This document shows, in pieces, positions 1 through 10,382 of a stretch of 64,000 nt of DNA (its first letter is position 1; each line of letters begins with the position of its first letter). Both the position numbers and the translations under genes were made by a program. Origin of the DNA: Euphorbia lathyris (Eukaryota > Streptophyta > Magnoliopsida > Malpighiales > Euphorbiaceae); contig NC_088912.1 of the NCBI RefSeq assembly GCF_963576675.1, forward strand, positions 99,415,895 to 99,479,894, in the 5' to 3' direction. The notes below the pieces were generated by a model. That model had not been told where the DNA came from, ran no database searches, and saw only the letters and a program-made list of their open reading frames with translations.

Positions 1-180
1 GTAACTCTTTCTTATTTTCTCTACTCCATTCATACTAGCCTAGAAAGCTCTCTAAGGATAACTAACTGTCTTAATCTTCGGAGTATCCGCAGGGACCGAT
101 CCCCGCGCAGAGCCGACCCACAAGAAGGCAATATCTTCCCGACGGAGCCCCGGATCACTATTCCGCATTCCCAGATTATT

Positions 181-199
181 TGGTGCGGTGAACGTGGAT
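181..199 (+). promoter_or_regulatory. Primer binding site (tRNA-Phe-like) of the first gypsy element
   Basis: TGGTGCGGTGAACGTGGAT is complementary, with one mismatch, to the 3' end of plant tRNA-Phe (…CCACGCTCACCGCACCA, recalled from the known tRNA). It lies just before gag, where minus-strand DNA synthesis would be primed. Confidence 0.65.
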
Positions 200-227
200 T
201 ACAAGTGACTTCGGAGCTTCAAACAGA

Positions 228-2205
228 ATGCAGACCCCCACTGAATCGGCCCCGGCGACAGTACCCGAAACGGGAGCAACTAGCTCCATGACGCACGCCG
301 AGCGTTCGACCCCGAACATTCCAATTTCCCCCAGAAACCTAGGACCACTGATGGAGGAGGTGAGCCCTGAAGAAGAGGAAACCTACAACACCACTCAACT
401 CCTCAGTGCAATCCAAGGTTTTCAGACAACCCAGGCGATACATACGGCGGCCCAGATGAAGATCATAGATCAACAAAGGAGTTTGCAGGAGGAGAACACC
501 AAAATCTGGCAATACCTCAAGGAGGCGGCGGAATTACAAAAAGAAGGAGCTCCACCAGTGGAGGCTGCGATGCCGTTGATCATCGCGGGAAGCGGAGCCG
601 GGGCTGTAATGGCCGGAGAAGGTAGAGCACGGCGCGAGAAAACCTCAGCCGCGAGTAGCGAAGATTTGTTGGAGCTGAAAATCCAGTGCTTCCTTGATAA
701 AAGGGCCCTCGGGGGCGTAATAGGAGGGAGCATCACGTCCAGCAAAACGCCGCTGGTGCAAAGGATCATCGAGACGAGGTTCCCGCGCGACTGGAAGGCT
801 CCCCGACTATCCCAATACACGGGGACCGAGGATCCAAACGATCACGTGGCCTCATTCATGAGCACCATCAACTTATACTCGAAGGACGAGGACATCATGT
901 GCAAGGTCTTTCCGACCACGCTTTCGTCCAGTGCGCAAGAGTGGTATCGAGGACTTGCTCCAGAATCAATGGACTCTTTTGATCTCTTAAAATATCTTTT
1001 CCTCTCCCGTTTTGCTGCGGCAGCAAAAGTTAGGAAGATCAGTTCAGACCTCAACGGGCTCAAGCAGCGAGCGACTGAGCCTCTGCGCAACTTCCTCTCG
1101 AGGTTTCACCATATGGCCTCGCAGGTTAAGGGCCTCAACCTGGAGGTGGCTCACGACGCTTTGGCAAAGGGGACCTCATGCGAGCCTCTGAAGCAAAAAT
1201 GTTTCCGGAAGATGCCAAGATCTTTCGAGGAGCTCATGACCATGGCACAGACTTTTGTTAGGTATGATGACTACGAGGAGTCGGACAGAGACAAGGCCAG
1301 GGGAGACGCACCCAAGCAGGATAAGGGCAGACCGATTCCAGAGGTACGAGAGGACGCCAGAGCTCGCAAGGAAGCCCCAATGCCCTTTCCGGCCCGCACC
1401 GAGCGGGCAAACTTAGAGCGAAGGGGAGATTGATCCCGCGGCAAGGAGGTGCATTACGCAGCTCAGAACCAGCCTCATCGATTCACACAGTAAATCCCTT
1501 CCAGCGACAAGGTCAAGTCTCGAACGGAAAAAGAGTACTGCAAATATCACAAATCCTCCGGACATTCCACGGAAAACTGCTATCAGCTGCAAAAGGAGAT
1601 TGAGCGGATCACAGAGCAGGGCGCACCACCAAAAATGATCAGGCAGAGGGAGCAGAGCCCGAAGCGGCGAGAAGCGGGCTGAGTAGAGGAGCCCAAGCGA
1701 CCAAGGTACCATGGGGAGATACACGTCATAAGGGAAGGGGCACCAGCGCTCTCCGCACCACCGGAGAGCTCCCGTAAGAGGAAGGTAGTCGGGCAGACCT
1801 TAACGGTACAGCCACCCCTCCGGACCAACCATTCAGAAGCTCTGGTGGTAACCATCAACATCGTTGGTTTCAAAACACACCGGGTGCTGGTTGACACGGG
1901 AAGTTCGGTGAACTTGCTCACATGGACGGCACTCCGTGCAATGAAGAGTACTCACACTTCTCTAAGAGCCGGATCTTTCCCTCTGGTCGGCCTGTCAGAG
2001 ATCGAAGTCCCGGTCAAGGGAGTTATCACATTGCCTACCATTTTCGCCAAAGGAATCGAGGAAGCAGAGGAGACCGCAGAATGGGTGGTGGTCGATATTC
2101 CACTAGCCTACAATGCCATCATCGGGAGGCCCCTGCTGGCTGCCCTAAGAGCCACGATTGACATCTCCAGTTTATGCTTGACCTTGCCGAGTCAACATGG
2201 AAGGA
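228..2205 (+). pseudogene. Gypsy gag-protease with two in-frame stops
   Basis: The gag polyprotein packages element RNA and the protease cleaves it. The frame opens at 228 and is open to a TGA at 1431. The gag domain (about residues 200-270) has the usual F…W…L pattern, with AQEWYRGLAPESMDSFD. Reading the same frame past the stop gives a zinc knuckle at 1536-1590 (CKYHKSSGHSTENC), a second TGA at 1680, then GEIHVI and the aspartic protease motif DTGSSVNLL near 1890 and IIGRPLL near 2120. The two stops show it is not translated as a unit now. Everything downstream of the protease is absent. The family assignment is firm, and loss of function is inferred from the stops and the truncation. Confidence 0.85.
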
Positions 2206-2349
2206 TCGCCATCCATTCCCATTATTATCTCCATCCTTTTCTTCTTTTTCGTCATCATCGTTTTCTTCATCATCCTCGTTAGTACTATCAGCATCACTAT
2301 TATCACTATGAACTGGTATTGGGTTTTGGATGAGGTACATAACTCGTGG
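2206..2349. other. Unassigned junction segment between gypsy fragment and serpin remnant
   Basis: The plus strand is rich in CTTCTT/CATCATC runs. On the minus strand this reads as an acidic DDEE/DDDEKEEKDG stretch without a recognisable domain. It may be a scrap of another gene, but nothing supports a function. Confidence 0.35.
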
Positions 2350-2765
2350 TGCACCTTCTATGTGAACTTGACATAATATTACTCATGTTAATGCCCTCGA
2401 GCAATCTTGAGAATTTGTGGTTGCCAAAACTGAAATATGAATATGAACTAAATGCTGATGAGACCATGAAAGAACTAGGATTGGATTTGCCTTTTGATGA
2501 AAATGAAGCTGAGAATACAGAGATGATTGAAACTCGTGAGGTAGTTTGTTTATCAAAAGTAATTCAGAAATCTTATATTGAGATAGACGAGGAAGGTACA
2601 ATTGCAACTTCTATGAGTGCATTCAGAATTTGTCGTGGGGGAAGAACGCCGCTAATGCCTCCACCACCACCAAGTTTTATAGCATCCATTTCTGTTTATG
2701 ATCAAAGAAGAGGTTTCCGGCATTATCGTATTTGTTGGAGCTGCTCTTAATCCTAGTTCATGAAA
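2350..2765 (+). pseudogene. Plant serpin, C-terminal part, frameshifted pseudogene
   Basis: Serpins are protease inhibitors that trap a protease with a reactive-centre loop. The plus-strand frame shows LPKLKYEYELNADETMKELGL, which matches the serpin strand/helix before the breach. It continues with VIQKSYIEIDEEGT, the hinge (EEGT…A) of the reactive loop, and PPPPPSFIA, the plant-serpin segment after the scissile bond. Near 2680 the frame shifts: the next frame gives HPFLFMIKEEVSG, then GIIVFVGAALNPSS and a stop at about 2765, the standard plant serpin C-terminus. An AATAAA at about 2828 fits its old 3' UTR. The N-terminal two thirds are missing and the adjoining sequence is retroelement, so the copy is dead. 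The family call is from remembered serpin motifs and should be checked by search. Confidence 0.75.
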
Positions 2766-3009
2766 TTATTTTTTGCTAGCACCTACTGAATGATTATCAT
2801 ATAACAACTTGATGTGATTCTTGAACAATAAAATGCTTGGTGTTTTGATTTGAAGTACGTTTTGATTTTGAAAATATATTTTTGGCTGATTAAATTATAA
2901 GAAAAAATTAGAACAAAATTCTGTGTTTTTGTTCATAGTTAAAGTGGAGGCATTAGCGGCGTTCTTTGTCGTGGGGGAAGAACGCCGCTAATGCCTCCAC
3001 CACCACCAA
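2631..3009 (+). repeat. 43-bp direct repeat of the serpin reactive-loop segment, second copy in a hairpin
   Basis: Positions 2631-2673 and 2967-3009 are identical over 43 bases. The second copy overlaps a perfect 23-bp inverted repeat (2944-2966 against 2978-3000, 11-base loop) whose left arm is the reverse complement of 2642-2664. The second copy and the hairpin lie just inside the 5' end of the LINE insertion. Confidence 0.9.
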
Positions 3010-3307
3010 ATTTTAAATGAAATGAAATAGCTAAAGTTTTTTCTCTCCTCGCGTTGCGCTATGAGAGTCTTCGTCCCTGCTCTTCTTGAGGTTAGGGTTT
3101 TCCTTTTGTGTTGATTTCGATTATCTGGAAGTGGTTGTTCAATTGATTTATTACAATTCTTGGGGAATAGCGTATGTTTCTTGGCTTGTGTTGTGTTGGT
3201 TTAGTGTAATTTGGTTTCAATCGCGATCGGTATTTTGTGATCGGCCTGGTGTGGTTCGATTCTGCTTTTGCGTTTTTGGTTAATCGCTATTCAAGTCTTC
3301 TTCTCTG

Positions 3308-4466
3308 ATGGAGGCTGGAATGGAAAATCTTCAGTTGAATGAAGAAGAGCAGTCGGGTCTGGTGCTTGGGATCGATTTGCATGAACATGGGATGGAGAAA
3401 GGTCTGTGTCTGGTAGGGCGGTTTCTTATGGATAAAGTAATTAATTTTAATGCTATGAAGATTAAGATGGCTAATCTATGGCGTCCAGGGAGAGGGGTAA
3501 TGATATAGGAAATTGCCCAAAACTTGTATTCGTTTGAATTTTTTCACAGGGTTGATTGTGATAGAGTGATTTTAGGAGGACCGTGGACATTTGACAACTA
3601 TAATCTGGTTCTTAACTACAGGAAGAAAGGGACAAACCCAGAGCTGGTAAATTTGAACTCAATGGAAATTTGGGTGCAAATATATGACTTGCCATTTGGA
3701 GCCATGTCTGAGAGTGTAGGGAGACAATTGGGAAATTTCCTTGGGCAATTTAAGGAATACGATCTTACCAACAATAATGGATCATATCGCCAGTATATGC
3801 GCATACGGGTTGCATTGGATGTCCATAAGCCTCTTAGGAGGTATAAGAAGATTCAAAAGTCTGCTGGGGAATGGTCTTTTGTGAAGTTTAAGTATGAACG
3901 TCTTGGAGTATTTTGCTATCTTTGTGGGAAAATTGGTCATGTTGATCGTTATTGTGGGAGACTTTTTGAGGAGAGGGAGACTGAATGGTCTAAGGAGTGG
4001 GGGGCGTGGTTGAGGGGCCCCAATTAGGAGGGGAGGAGATCAAGGGGGTTCTCGTTGGCTACGTGAATCTGATTCAGGGACAAATTCTAACATAAAATCA
4101 AATTGTTTTCAGGGTGGAGTAGTAAACCAGTTCAGACCCTTTTTTACAATAAGTGGTGGTAGGGAGAAGGGGACCGGATCAGGAGATAAAGAGAACTTAA
4201 ATTTTCCACAGGTTGGGATGGAGGATGATGTTCAAATGGGAGGTGGGGAGGAGGATGGCATTGAATTTCATGATCTGAGGAAGCGTAGAAGGGCTCCTGA
4301 AGCGTCTATTGGAGGTCTTGGGGTTTTGACGCTGCCTACAGCAGCTGGTACAACCACTATGCCTTCTATTCATACTGTAGGGGATTCTATTTCTGTTTCG
4401 GATAAGAAATCTTCTAGGATTGATGTATCGGCGAGGTTTGCGGAGCAGGCCCGCCGGATCCAATGA
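3308..4466 (+). pseudogene. LINE ORF1 (DUF4283 + CCHC zinc knuckle), broken
   Basis: This is the nucleic-acid-binding ORF1 product of a plant LINE. The frame from 3308 has a TAG at 3506, then continues in the same frame from 3524 with GGPWTFDNYNLVL and WVQIYDLPFG (DUF4283) and the knuckle CYLCGKIGHVDRYC at about 3917-3958. A TAG at 4025 and a frame change near 4015 interrupt it. The basic, low-complexity tail then continues in another frame (DLRKRRRAPEAS) to TGA at 4464-4466. The order and spacing match intact plant L1 ORF1. At least one stop, one further stop or shift, and the loss of a continuous frame make it a pseudogene. Confidence 0.85.
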
Positions 4467-7400
4467 GTTGCATTGTTTGGAACTGCTGAGGATTGGGGAA
4501 TACTCGGGCAGTTCAGGCTTTAGGTGATCTAGTCCGGGCTAGCAAACCTGATTTTATTTTCCTCATTGAGACACTTGTGGATGATAGTAGGATTGAGATG
4601 TTGAGAAGAAAGTTTAATTTTTTTGGTAGTTTTGGAGTTAGTAGCAATGGTCACAGCGGCGGTTTAGCAATTATGTGGAAGCATGGATTAGATATTACTG
4701 TGAGTGGGTATTCTGCACACCATATTGAGGTTGTCATTGATACTGTGTAGGTGGGTAAGTGGAGATTTGTGGGGTTTTATGGCTTTGCGGACATAAAGAT
4801 TCTTGGGATATTCTAAGACAATTGAGTAATAATTCTGATCTACCTTGGGTTATAGGCGGCGATTTTAATTGTATCATATCACCAAGGGAGAAATGAGGTG
4901 GAGCTGATTATCCCGATTACTTAATTAGAGACTTTCAAAGTGTTGTGAATGATTGTGGATTGATTGAGCTTGATTTAAATGGTAGCTTTTTCACATGGGA
5001 GAGGGGTCGGGGTACTCCGGGTTGGCTTCAGGAACCTGGTTTCATTGATCTTGTGACGGCGAATTGGAGGGCGAATACTGGTTTGAATTTAACTGATAAA
5101 TTGAGTGCATGTGCTACTATGATGGAGACGTGGGGTAGGGATTCTCAATTGAAGTTCAGGGGTAGAATTGAGAGCTTAAAAAAACGGTTAGTGCTGCTTC
5201 GGGATAAAGATGACAGGGCTTCTATTGCACGATTTTTTGTGGCTCAAAGACAATTGAATCTGGTATTGGAACACGAAGCAATGTTTTGGAAGCAAATGGC
5301 GAAAATTTTCTGGTTAAAGGAGGGAGATTTGAATACAAAGTTCTTGTATTTGTGTGTAAAGGCAAGAAGGCACCAGAACATGATTAATGGCCTTAATGAT
5401 AAGTATCGTAATGTCATTGAAGATCCAATTGATTTAGGCAATCATGTGAGGTCTTATTTTAGCAATATTTTTTAGCCTTCTGTTTTTTCAAGTTAGACAA
5501 CACTTGACGTAATTAATCCTGTTATGCAACATGATATGAATATCAAGCGTTAGTAGCTCCTTTCTTATTGGAGGAATTCACTGCTGCAATTATGGTTATG
5601 CATCTCGATAAGTCTCCTGGGCCTGATGGATTAAATCCGAGTTTCTACCAAAAATTTTGGGACAAAATCGGGCCTGATGTTTTCGCAGCCTGTGTTGGTT
5701 GGCTGGAGAGAGGAGATTTCTCGACTAATCTGAATGACACCATAATCGTGTTGATTCCCAAAGGTGAGGTTGTGGTGTCTATGAAAGACTTGCGCCCTAT
5801 TTTTCTTTGCAACGTGCTGTATAAGATAATTGTCAAAGTATTGGCTAATCGTCTAAAGAGTCATCTGCCCAGCATCATTCATGAAAGCCAGTCTGCTTTT
5901 GTGCCTGGTAGATCCATCATTGACAGTGTTCAGATTGCTTTTGAGTCTATTCACCATATGAACAGAAATAATGGGGGTGCTAAAGAGGAGGTGGCACTTA
6001 AAATTGATATTAGTAAAGCATACGACATGGTGGATTGGGCTTTTTTGAGTGAGGTAATGGACAGGATGGGGTTTCATGCTACTTGGGTAAGATGGATTAT
6101 GCTTTGTATTTCATTTGTGAGCTATTCTGTTACTGTTAATGGAGAGATTGTGGGTCCTATTATTCCTGGGAGAGGATTAAGGCAAGGTGATCCATTGTCC
6201 CCGTATTTGTTTATCCTTTGTACCGAAGTCTTATCCAAAATTATTTTAAAAGCTGAGAGTGATAATTTGATCATTGGTTGTCGGATTTGTAATGGGGCCC
6301 CTTTAATATCTCATTTATTCTTCGCTGACGATAGTTTTCTATTTTTTGGGGCCTCTCAAGCTGAAGCTGAGACTATTGTGAGGATTTTGACCGAGTATGA
6401 GATGGCATCGGGACAGGCTGTTAATCTCAACAAATTCGGGATCTTTTTTAGCAGAAATGTTTCGGTTGAATTAAAAGGGACTATTGGAAATATATTGAGT
6501 GTTGCTACACCTTTAGACACAGGTCGCTACCTTGGTCTCCCGTCACTGATTGGACGTTCAAAGCAGAGCTTGTTCACTTTTCTCCTTGACAGACTTGGTA
6601 AACGTTTTGGTAGTTGGGGTTTTAGGTTCCTGTCTAGCGCTGGGAAGATGGTGCTGTTGAAATCTGTGGCTCAGGCTCTTCCAACATTCTGTATGAGTAC
6701 TTTTCTCTTACCAAAATCCATTTGTGAAGAGTTTCAAAAGATGATGAATTTGTTTTGGAGGGGTTCGAAGGAAGGAGGTAAACGGAATATTCACTAGTTT
6801 GAGTGGCAGAAATTATGTAAGGGTAAAGACCAGGGAGGGTTGGGTTTTCGTGATTTACATCTGTACAATCTCTCATTACTCGGAAAACAAGGATGGAAGT
6901 TGATTCATTCACCTCACACATTGGTAAGCTGGTTATTTAAAGCCAAATATTTTGCTAATAGTTGCTTTCTTTCTTCCAGATTAGGTAATAATCCTAGTTT
7001 TGTCTAGCGGAGTGTTTGGGGTTCGTTGGATCTTCTTAAATTGGGAGTGCGATGGAGAATTGGGGATGGAACTAAAGTAAGAGTGTGGAAGGACCCTTGG
7101 GTTCCGAATCTAGAAGAGTTTACGGTTAATTCGTTTACTATTCCTGGTTTGAAAGATATGCCTGTTGATGACCTAATTGATCAAAATAGCAAAGATTGGG
7201 ATCATGTGAAAGTGTTTGGCTGTCTAAATGAGGAGGAAGCCTCCCAGGTATGTAAAATCATTCTACCTCTGCGACTTGTTAATGATGTTTTGTTGTGGGA
7301 GCATTCTAAGAATGGCATTTATACAACTAAATCTGGCTATCGGGTTATTGATTTAAACATTCACGATAGAAGAAGTATTGAGGGTTGGGATTGTTTGTGG

Positions 7401-8323
7401 AAGATGGATTGGCCCCCAAAGATGAAGGTTTTCTTGTGGAGACTTTGCACCGGATGCCTCCCTACTCGCTCGGAACTGATCAGACGTCATATTCAGGTGC
7501 CGGCTGATTGTGTTTTATGTGGCCTTGATAGCGAGAGCCGTGAGCATTTATTTGGTTCTTGCGGTTTTTCTGTGAAGTGTTGGTGAGTGGCGGGTGTTGC
7601 TGGTCCTAATAGTAATGATGGTGAGGTTGGTAGTAGGGCATCGCCAATTGAAATTGGTAAAATAGCATGTGTTCTATATTTTATTTGGCAGCAAAGGAAT
7701 AATTTCCTTTGGAATGAAGTTATGCGTTCTGTGAATCAATGTTGGCGTATTGGACGTGATTTCTTTTTGTCTTGGCAAGCAGCCCGAAACCGTACCTCTT
7801 GCCCACATATTTCTGGAATTCAACGCAACAGTTTTTGGAGGAAACCAGAGTCGGGGTATGTCAAGTGTAATGTAGACGGGGCTATTTTTGCATCTGAGCA
7901 GACATATGGTTATGGTATTATTTTACGAATGAAGGGGGTAATCTGATCTTTTGGTACAGTAAAGCCGTCCCACAAATATTAGAGCCTAGATTGGTGGAGG
8001 CGCTTGCATTGCGTGATGGTTTAATTTGTTTGCAGAAATCCAATTTTAAGTTTGTCGAGTTTGAAACCGATTCCAAGGTGATTGCTGATGCTGTGAATTC
8101 ATTCTAAGTGGATCTGTCTGAGTTTGGGACAGTTATTCATGACTGTCGTCAAATCTTGTTAGAAAATACTGACTTTTCAGTTGTATTTACCCCTCGTTTA
8201 GCGAATGCAGCCGCCCATCTTATTGCTAGGTGAGCTCTTTCCAATGCTAGCGATATTCTTTCTGATTCTTTGCCTGCTTGGCTGTTTGATGTAATTGAAT
8301 TTGATATTAATCATTCTGAGTAA
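4463..8323 (+). pseudogene. LINE ORF2: endonuclease, reverse transcriptase, zf-RVT, RNase H; broken
   Basis: ORF2 nicks DNA and copies the element RNA into it. It starts MSCIVWNC, with a TGA (4487) where family members have Arg (CGA to TGA). Endonuclease parts include FIFLIETLV and GGDFNCI (about 4855-4875). The middle of the endonuclease is deleted around 5030. The RT runs from about 5568 to 6797 with PGPDGLNPSFYQKFW, RGLRQGDPLSPYLFIL and the catalytic FFADDS near 6322. Two TAG codons (6795, 7005) replace probable Trp codons. The zf-RVT segment WKMDWPPKMKVFLWRL is near 7405 and a TGA falls at 7584. The RNase H part has VKCNVDGA (about 7865), EALALRDGL and FETDSKV. A terminal TAA is at 8321. 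The changes are mostly C-to-T/G-to-A type, as expected for decay of methylated DNA. Confidence 0.9.
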
Positions 8324-8470
8324 TAAAGTTTCTGTTTGGTTCAAAAAAAAAATTAGAACAAAATTATTTCTAAGAATTGTGAAAATCCAAATTTTCTCTT
8401 ATCGTTTTTGGAAAATTACATATTTACCTCTAATGTACAAGTCGGTAAAGTTTTACTCCTAATATTTTGG

Positions 8471-8978
8471 ATTAAAGTGCAAAAATACCCCTAATGTTTT
8501 GGGTCAGGAGCAATTTTACCCCTAATGTTAATAAATTTGGTCAATTTGAGAAATAATTCATCAAACTGTCTTCTCGGTCATGAATCTTGTCATCTACACT
8601 TCACATGTGCGTTATTTTATCAGTAACAAATAACAAACATATATTGGGATGTAAAAAAAAATTATACTGTCTTTTGTACGAATTGGACAAAAAAATTCAA
8701 AAAATTCACCGAATTTATAAATATTAATCTCCAATTCAATTATTAATTATAAAAAATATGAAATCCTTTTTTTAGAACGAATTGATATGCAATTGGTGCA
8801 TAATAAGGAACAAAAATATCTGTGTTTTATAATGGTGTCTAAAATTGACGCAAATTCTCAACGTTGGGATAAAATTGCTCTTAGCTACCAACATTAGGGG
8901 TAAAATATATAATTTTAAAAGTTAGGGGTGAAATTGCTCCTAATCCAAAACGTTAGGAGTATTTTTGCATTTTAACCT
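8471..8978. mobile_element. Foldback Mutator-type MITE, family A, copy 1
   Basis: Left arm (AAAGTGCAAAAATACCCCT…) and right arm (…AGGAGTATTTTTGCATTTTAA) are inverted copies built from repeated CAATTTTACCCCTAACG-like units. There is no coding capacity. It belongs to the same family as copies at 9521, 26658, 28017 and 55077. Copies 2 and 5 have 9-bp target duplications, which identifies Mutator-type mobilisation. Confidence 0.8.
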
Positions 8979-9511
8979 TAACAATTTTACAGTCTGATTT
9001 ATTGTTATTTATTTAACTGTCAAATTAGGTCTCCCAAACATCAATTATATTTGAAATGTTTAATGTGTTACTAACACGAACGCGGTTACAAATAACATAT
9101 TAAAATACCAACATTTATATTCCTCGTTCCTCATATATGTAAGTTAATTACAAAAATGTCTAAAATGTTACTATGGGATTAATACAATTTCAAGTAACCT
9201 CATAAAATGTACAAACTATTTTAAAAGGTCCAATTAGAAAGTCAAATAACGACCATTGTAAAATTATAAGGTTATTGTATCTATGCTATAAATTTTTTAT
9301 TATAGATATATGTTGATTAAATTAAAAAAAAAGGAAAGCTTGCTTGAAAAAAAAAAATGTTACGAATCGGAATTGAATTTGAAGGTTTTAATCTTAAACA
9401 AACAAAAATTTCTTTCTAAGCCTAGTTCGAATGAGTTAATCTCACAGAAAATGCTTCAACCTTGCTCTCTGACGGAGGCTTTGATAATAATTTCATAAAA
9501 GTTGAGTTTCA
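8979..9511. other. AT-rich spacer between two family A MITEs
   Basis: No gene, RNA or element is recognisable. Short open frames here are A/T-run artefacts. Confidence 0.5.
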
Positions 9512-9520
9512 TTACAAATA

Positions 9521-10103
9521 GGGTTAAGGTGCAAAAATACTCCTAACATTTTGGGTTATGAGCAATTTAACCCCTAACGTCTAAAATGGTGCAATTTTAC
9601 CCAAAATGTTAAAAGCTAAGAGCAATTTTACCCTTAACGTTAATAAATTGGGTCAATTTAAGAAATAATTCATCAAACTGTCTTCTCGGTCATGAATTTT
9701 GGCATCTACACTTCACATGTGCGTTATTTTATTAGTAACAAATCATAAACATATGTTCTGATGTGAAAAAAAAATAAAAAATATATCATCTTTTGTACGA
9801 ATTTGACAAAAAAAATTAAAAAAATAACCGAATTTTTAAATATTAATCTTCAATTCTATTATTAAATTACAAAAAAACATGAAATCTTTTTCTTAGAATG
9901 TATATTGATATGCAATTGGTGCAAAATAAGAAACAAAAATATATGTATTTTATAATAGTGTTTGAAATTGATCCAAATTATCAATATTAGGGGTAAAATT
10001 GCTATTGGCTACAAACGTTAGGGGTAAAATTGCTACATTTTAGACGTTGGGGGTAAAATTGCTACTGACCCAAAACGTTAGGGGTATTTTTGCACCTTAA
10101 CCC
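9521..10103. mobile_element. Foldback Mutator-type MITE, family A, copy 2, with 9-bp TSD
   Basis: The element runs from GGGTTAAGGTGCAAAAATAC to its inverse GTATTTTTGCACCTTAACCC and is flanked by TTACAAATA at 9512-9520 and 10104-10112. Arms of about 150 bp carry internal repeats of an 'AATTTTACCCCTAACGT' unit. The centre is AT-rich and non-coding. Confidence 0.92.
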
Positions 10104-10382
10104 TTACAAATAAGGAAGCTTATATACCTTCCATAAAGATGTGCAAAAATACTAAAATATCCCCACTAGAGTTACAACTTGAAAGGATAAAGATAAAGAT
10201 AGTATGGAATAGATATGCAAATGGCAAAGATGATAATAAGTCTAATGGCAAAATAATAAATAAGATAATGACATAACAATAATTAAGAGTGTGATAGCCC
10301 TTGTCCCTTTTCTTCAACTTGGTGAATAAGACAACACACATGTCGAGTGGTTTCTTTGTTACAGGGTGAGTAATTTTGTCAG

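Larger units (their letters stand above)
1..2205 (+). mobile_element. Ty3/gypsy (Tat-lineage) LTR retrotransposon, decayed 5' portion
   Basis: This is the 5' part of a gypsy-type retroelement: LTR or leader sequence (1-180), a primer binding site (181-199), gag and protease. The window starts inside it, so the LTR start is not visible. The coding frame is followed to about 2205, where a protease-end motif (TLPSQHGRIAI) stops abruptly and unrelated sequence begins, so RT, RNase H and integrase are missing. GC content is much higher than in the flanking DNA. The lineage call rests on the CX2HX4HX4C-type knuckle, a GEIHVI-type motif before the protease and the same primer binding site as two other elements here. 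Confidence 0.85.
2921..8346 (+). mobile_element. Full-length L1-type LINE with 19-bp target-site duplication
   Basis: The insertion is bounded by perfect copies of AAAAAATTAGAACAAAATT at 2902-2920 and 8347-8365. It ends in a run of A residues (from 8343; the last of these coincide with the TSD). Inside are two overlapping reading frames typical of plant L1 elements: ORF1 with DUF4283 and a zinc knuckle, and ORF2 with endonuclease, reverse transcriptase, zf-RVT and a C-terminal RNase H. ORF2's ATG overlaps ORF1's stop (ATGA at 4463-4466). Several stops and frameshifts make it non-autonomous now. It landed in the 3' flank of the serpin remnant. Confidence 0.93.
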
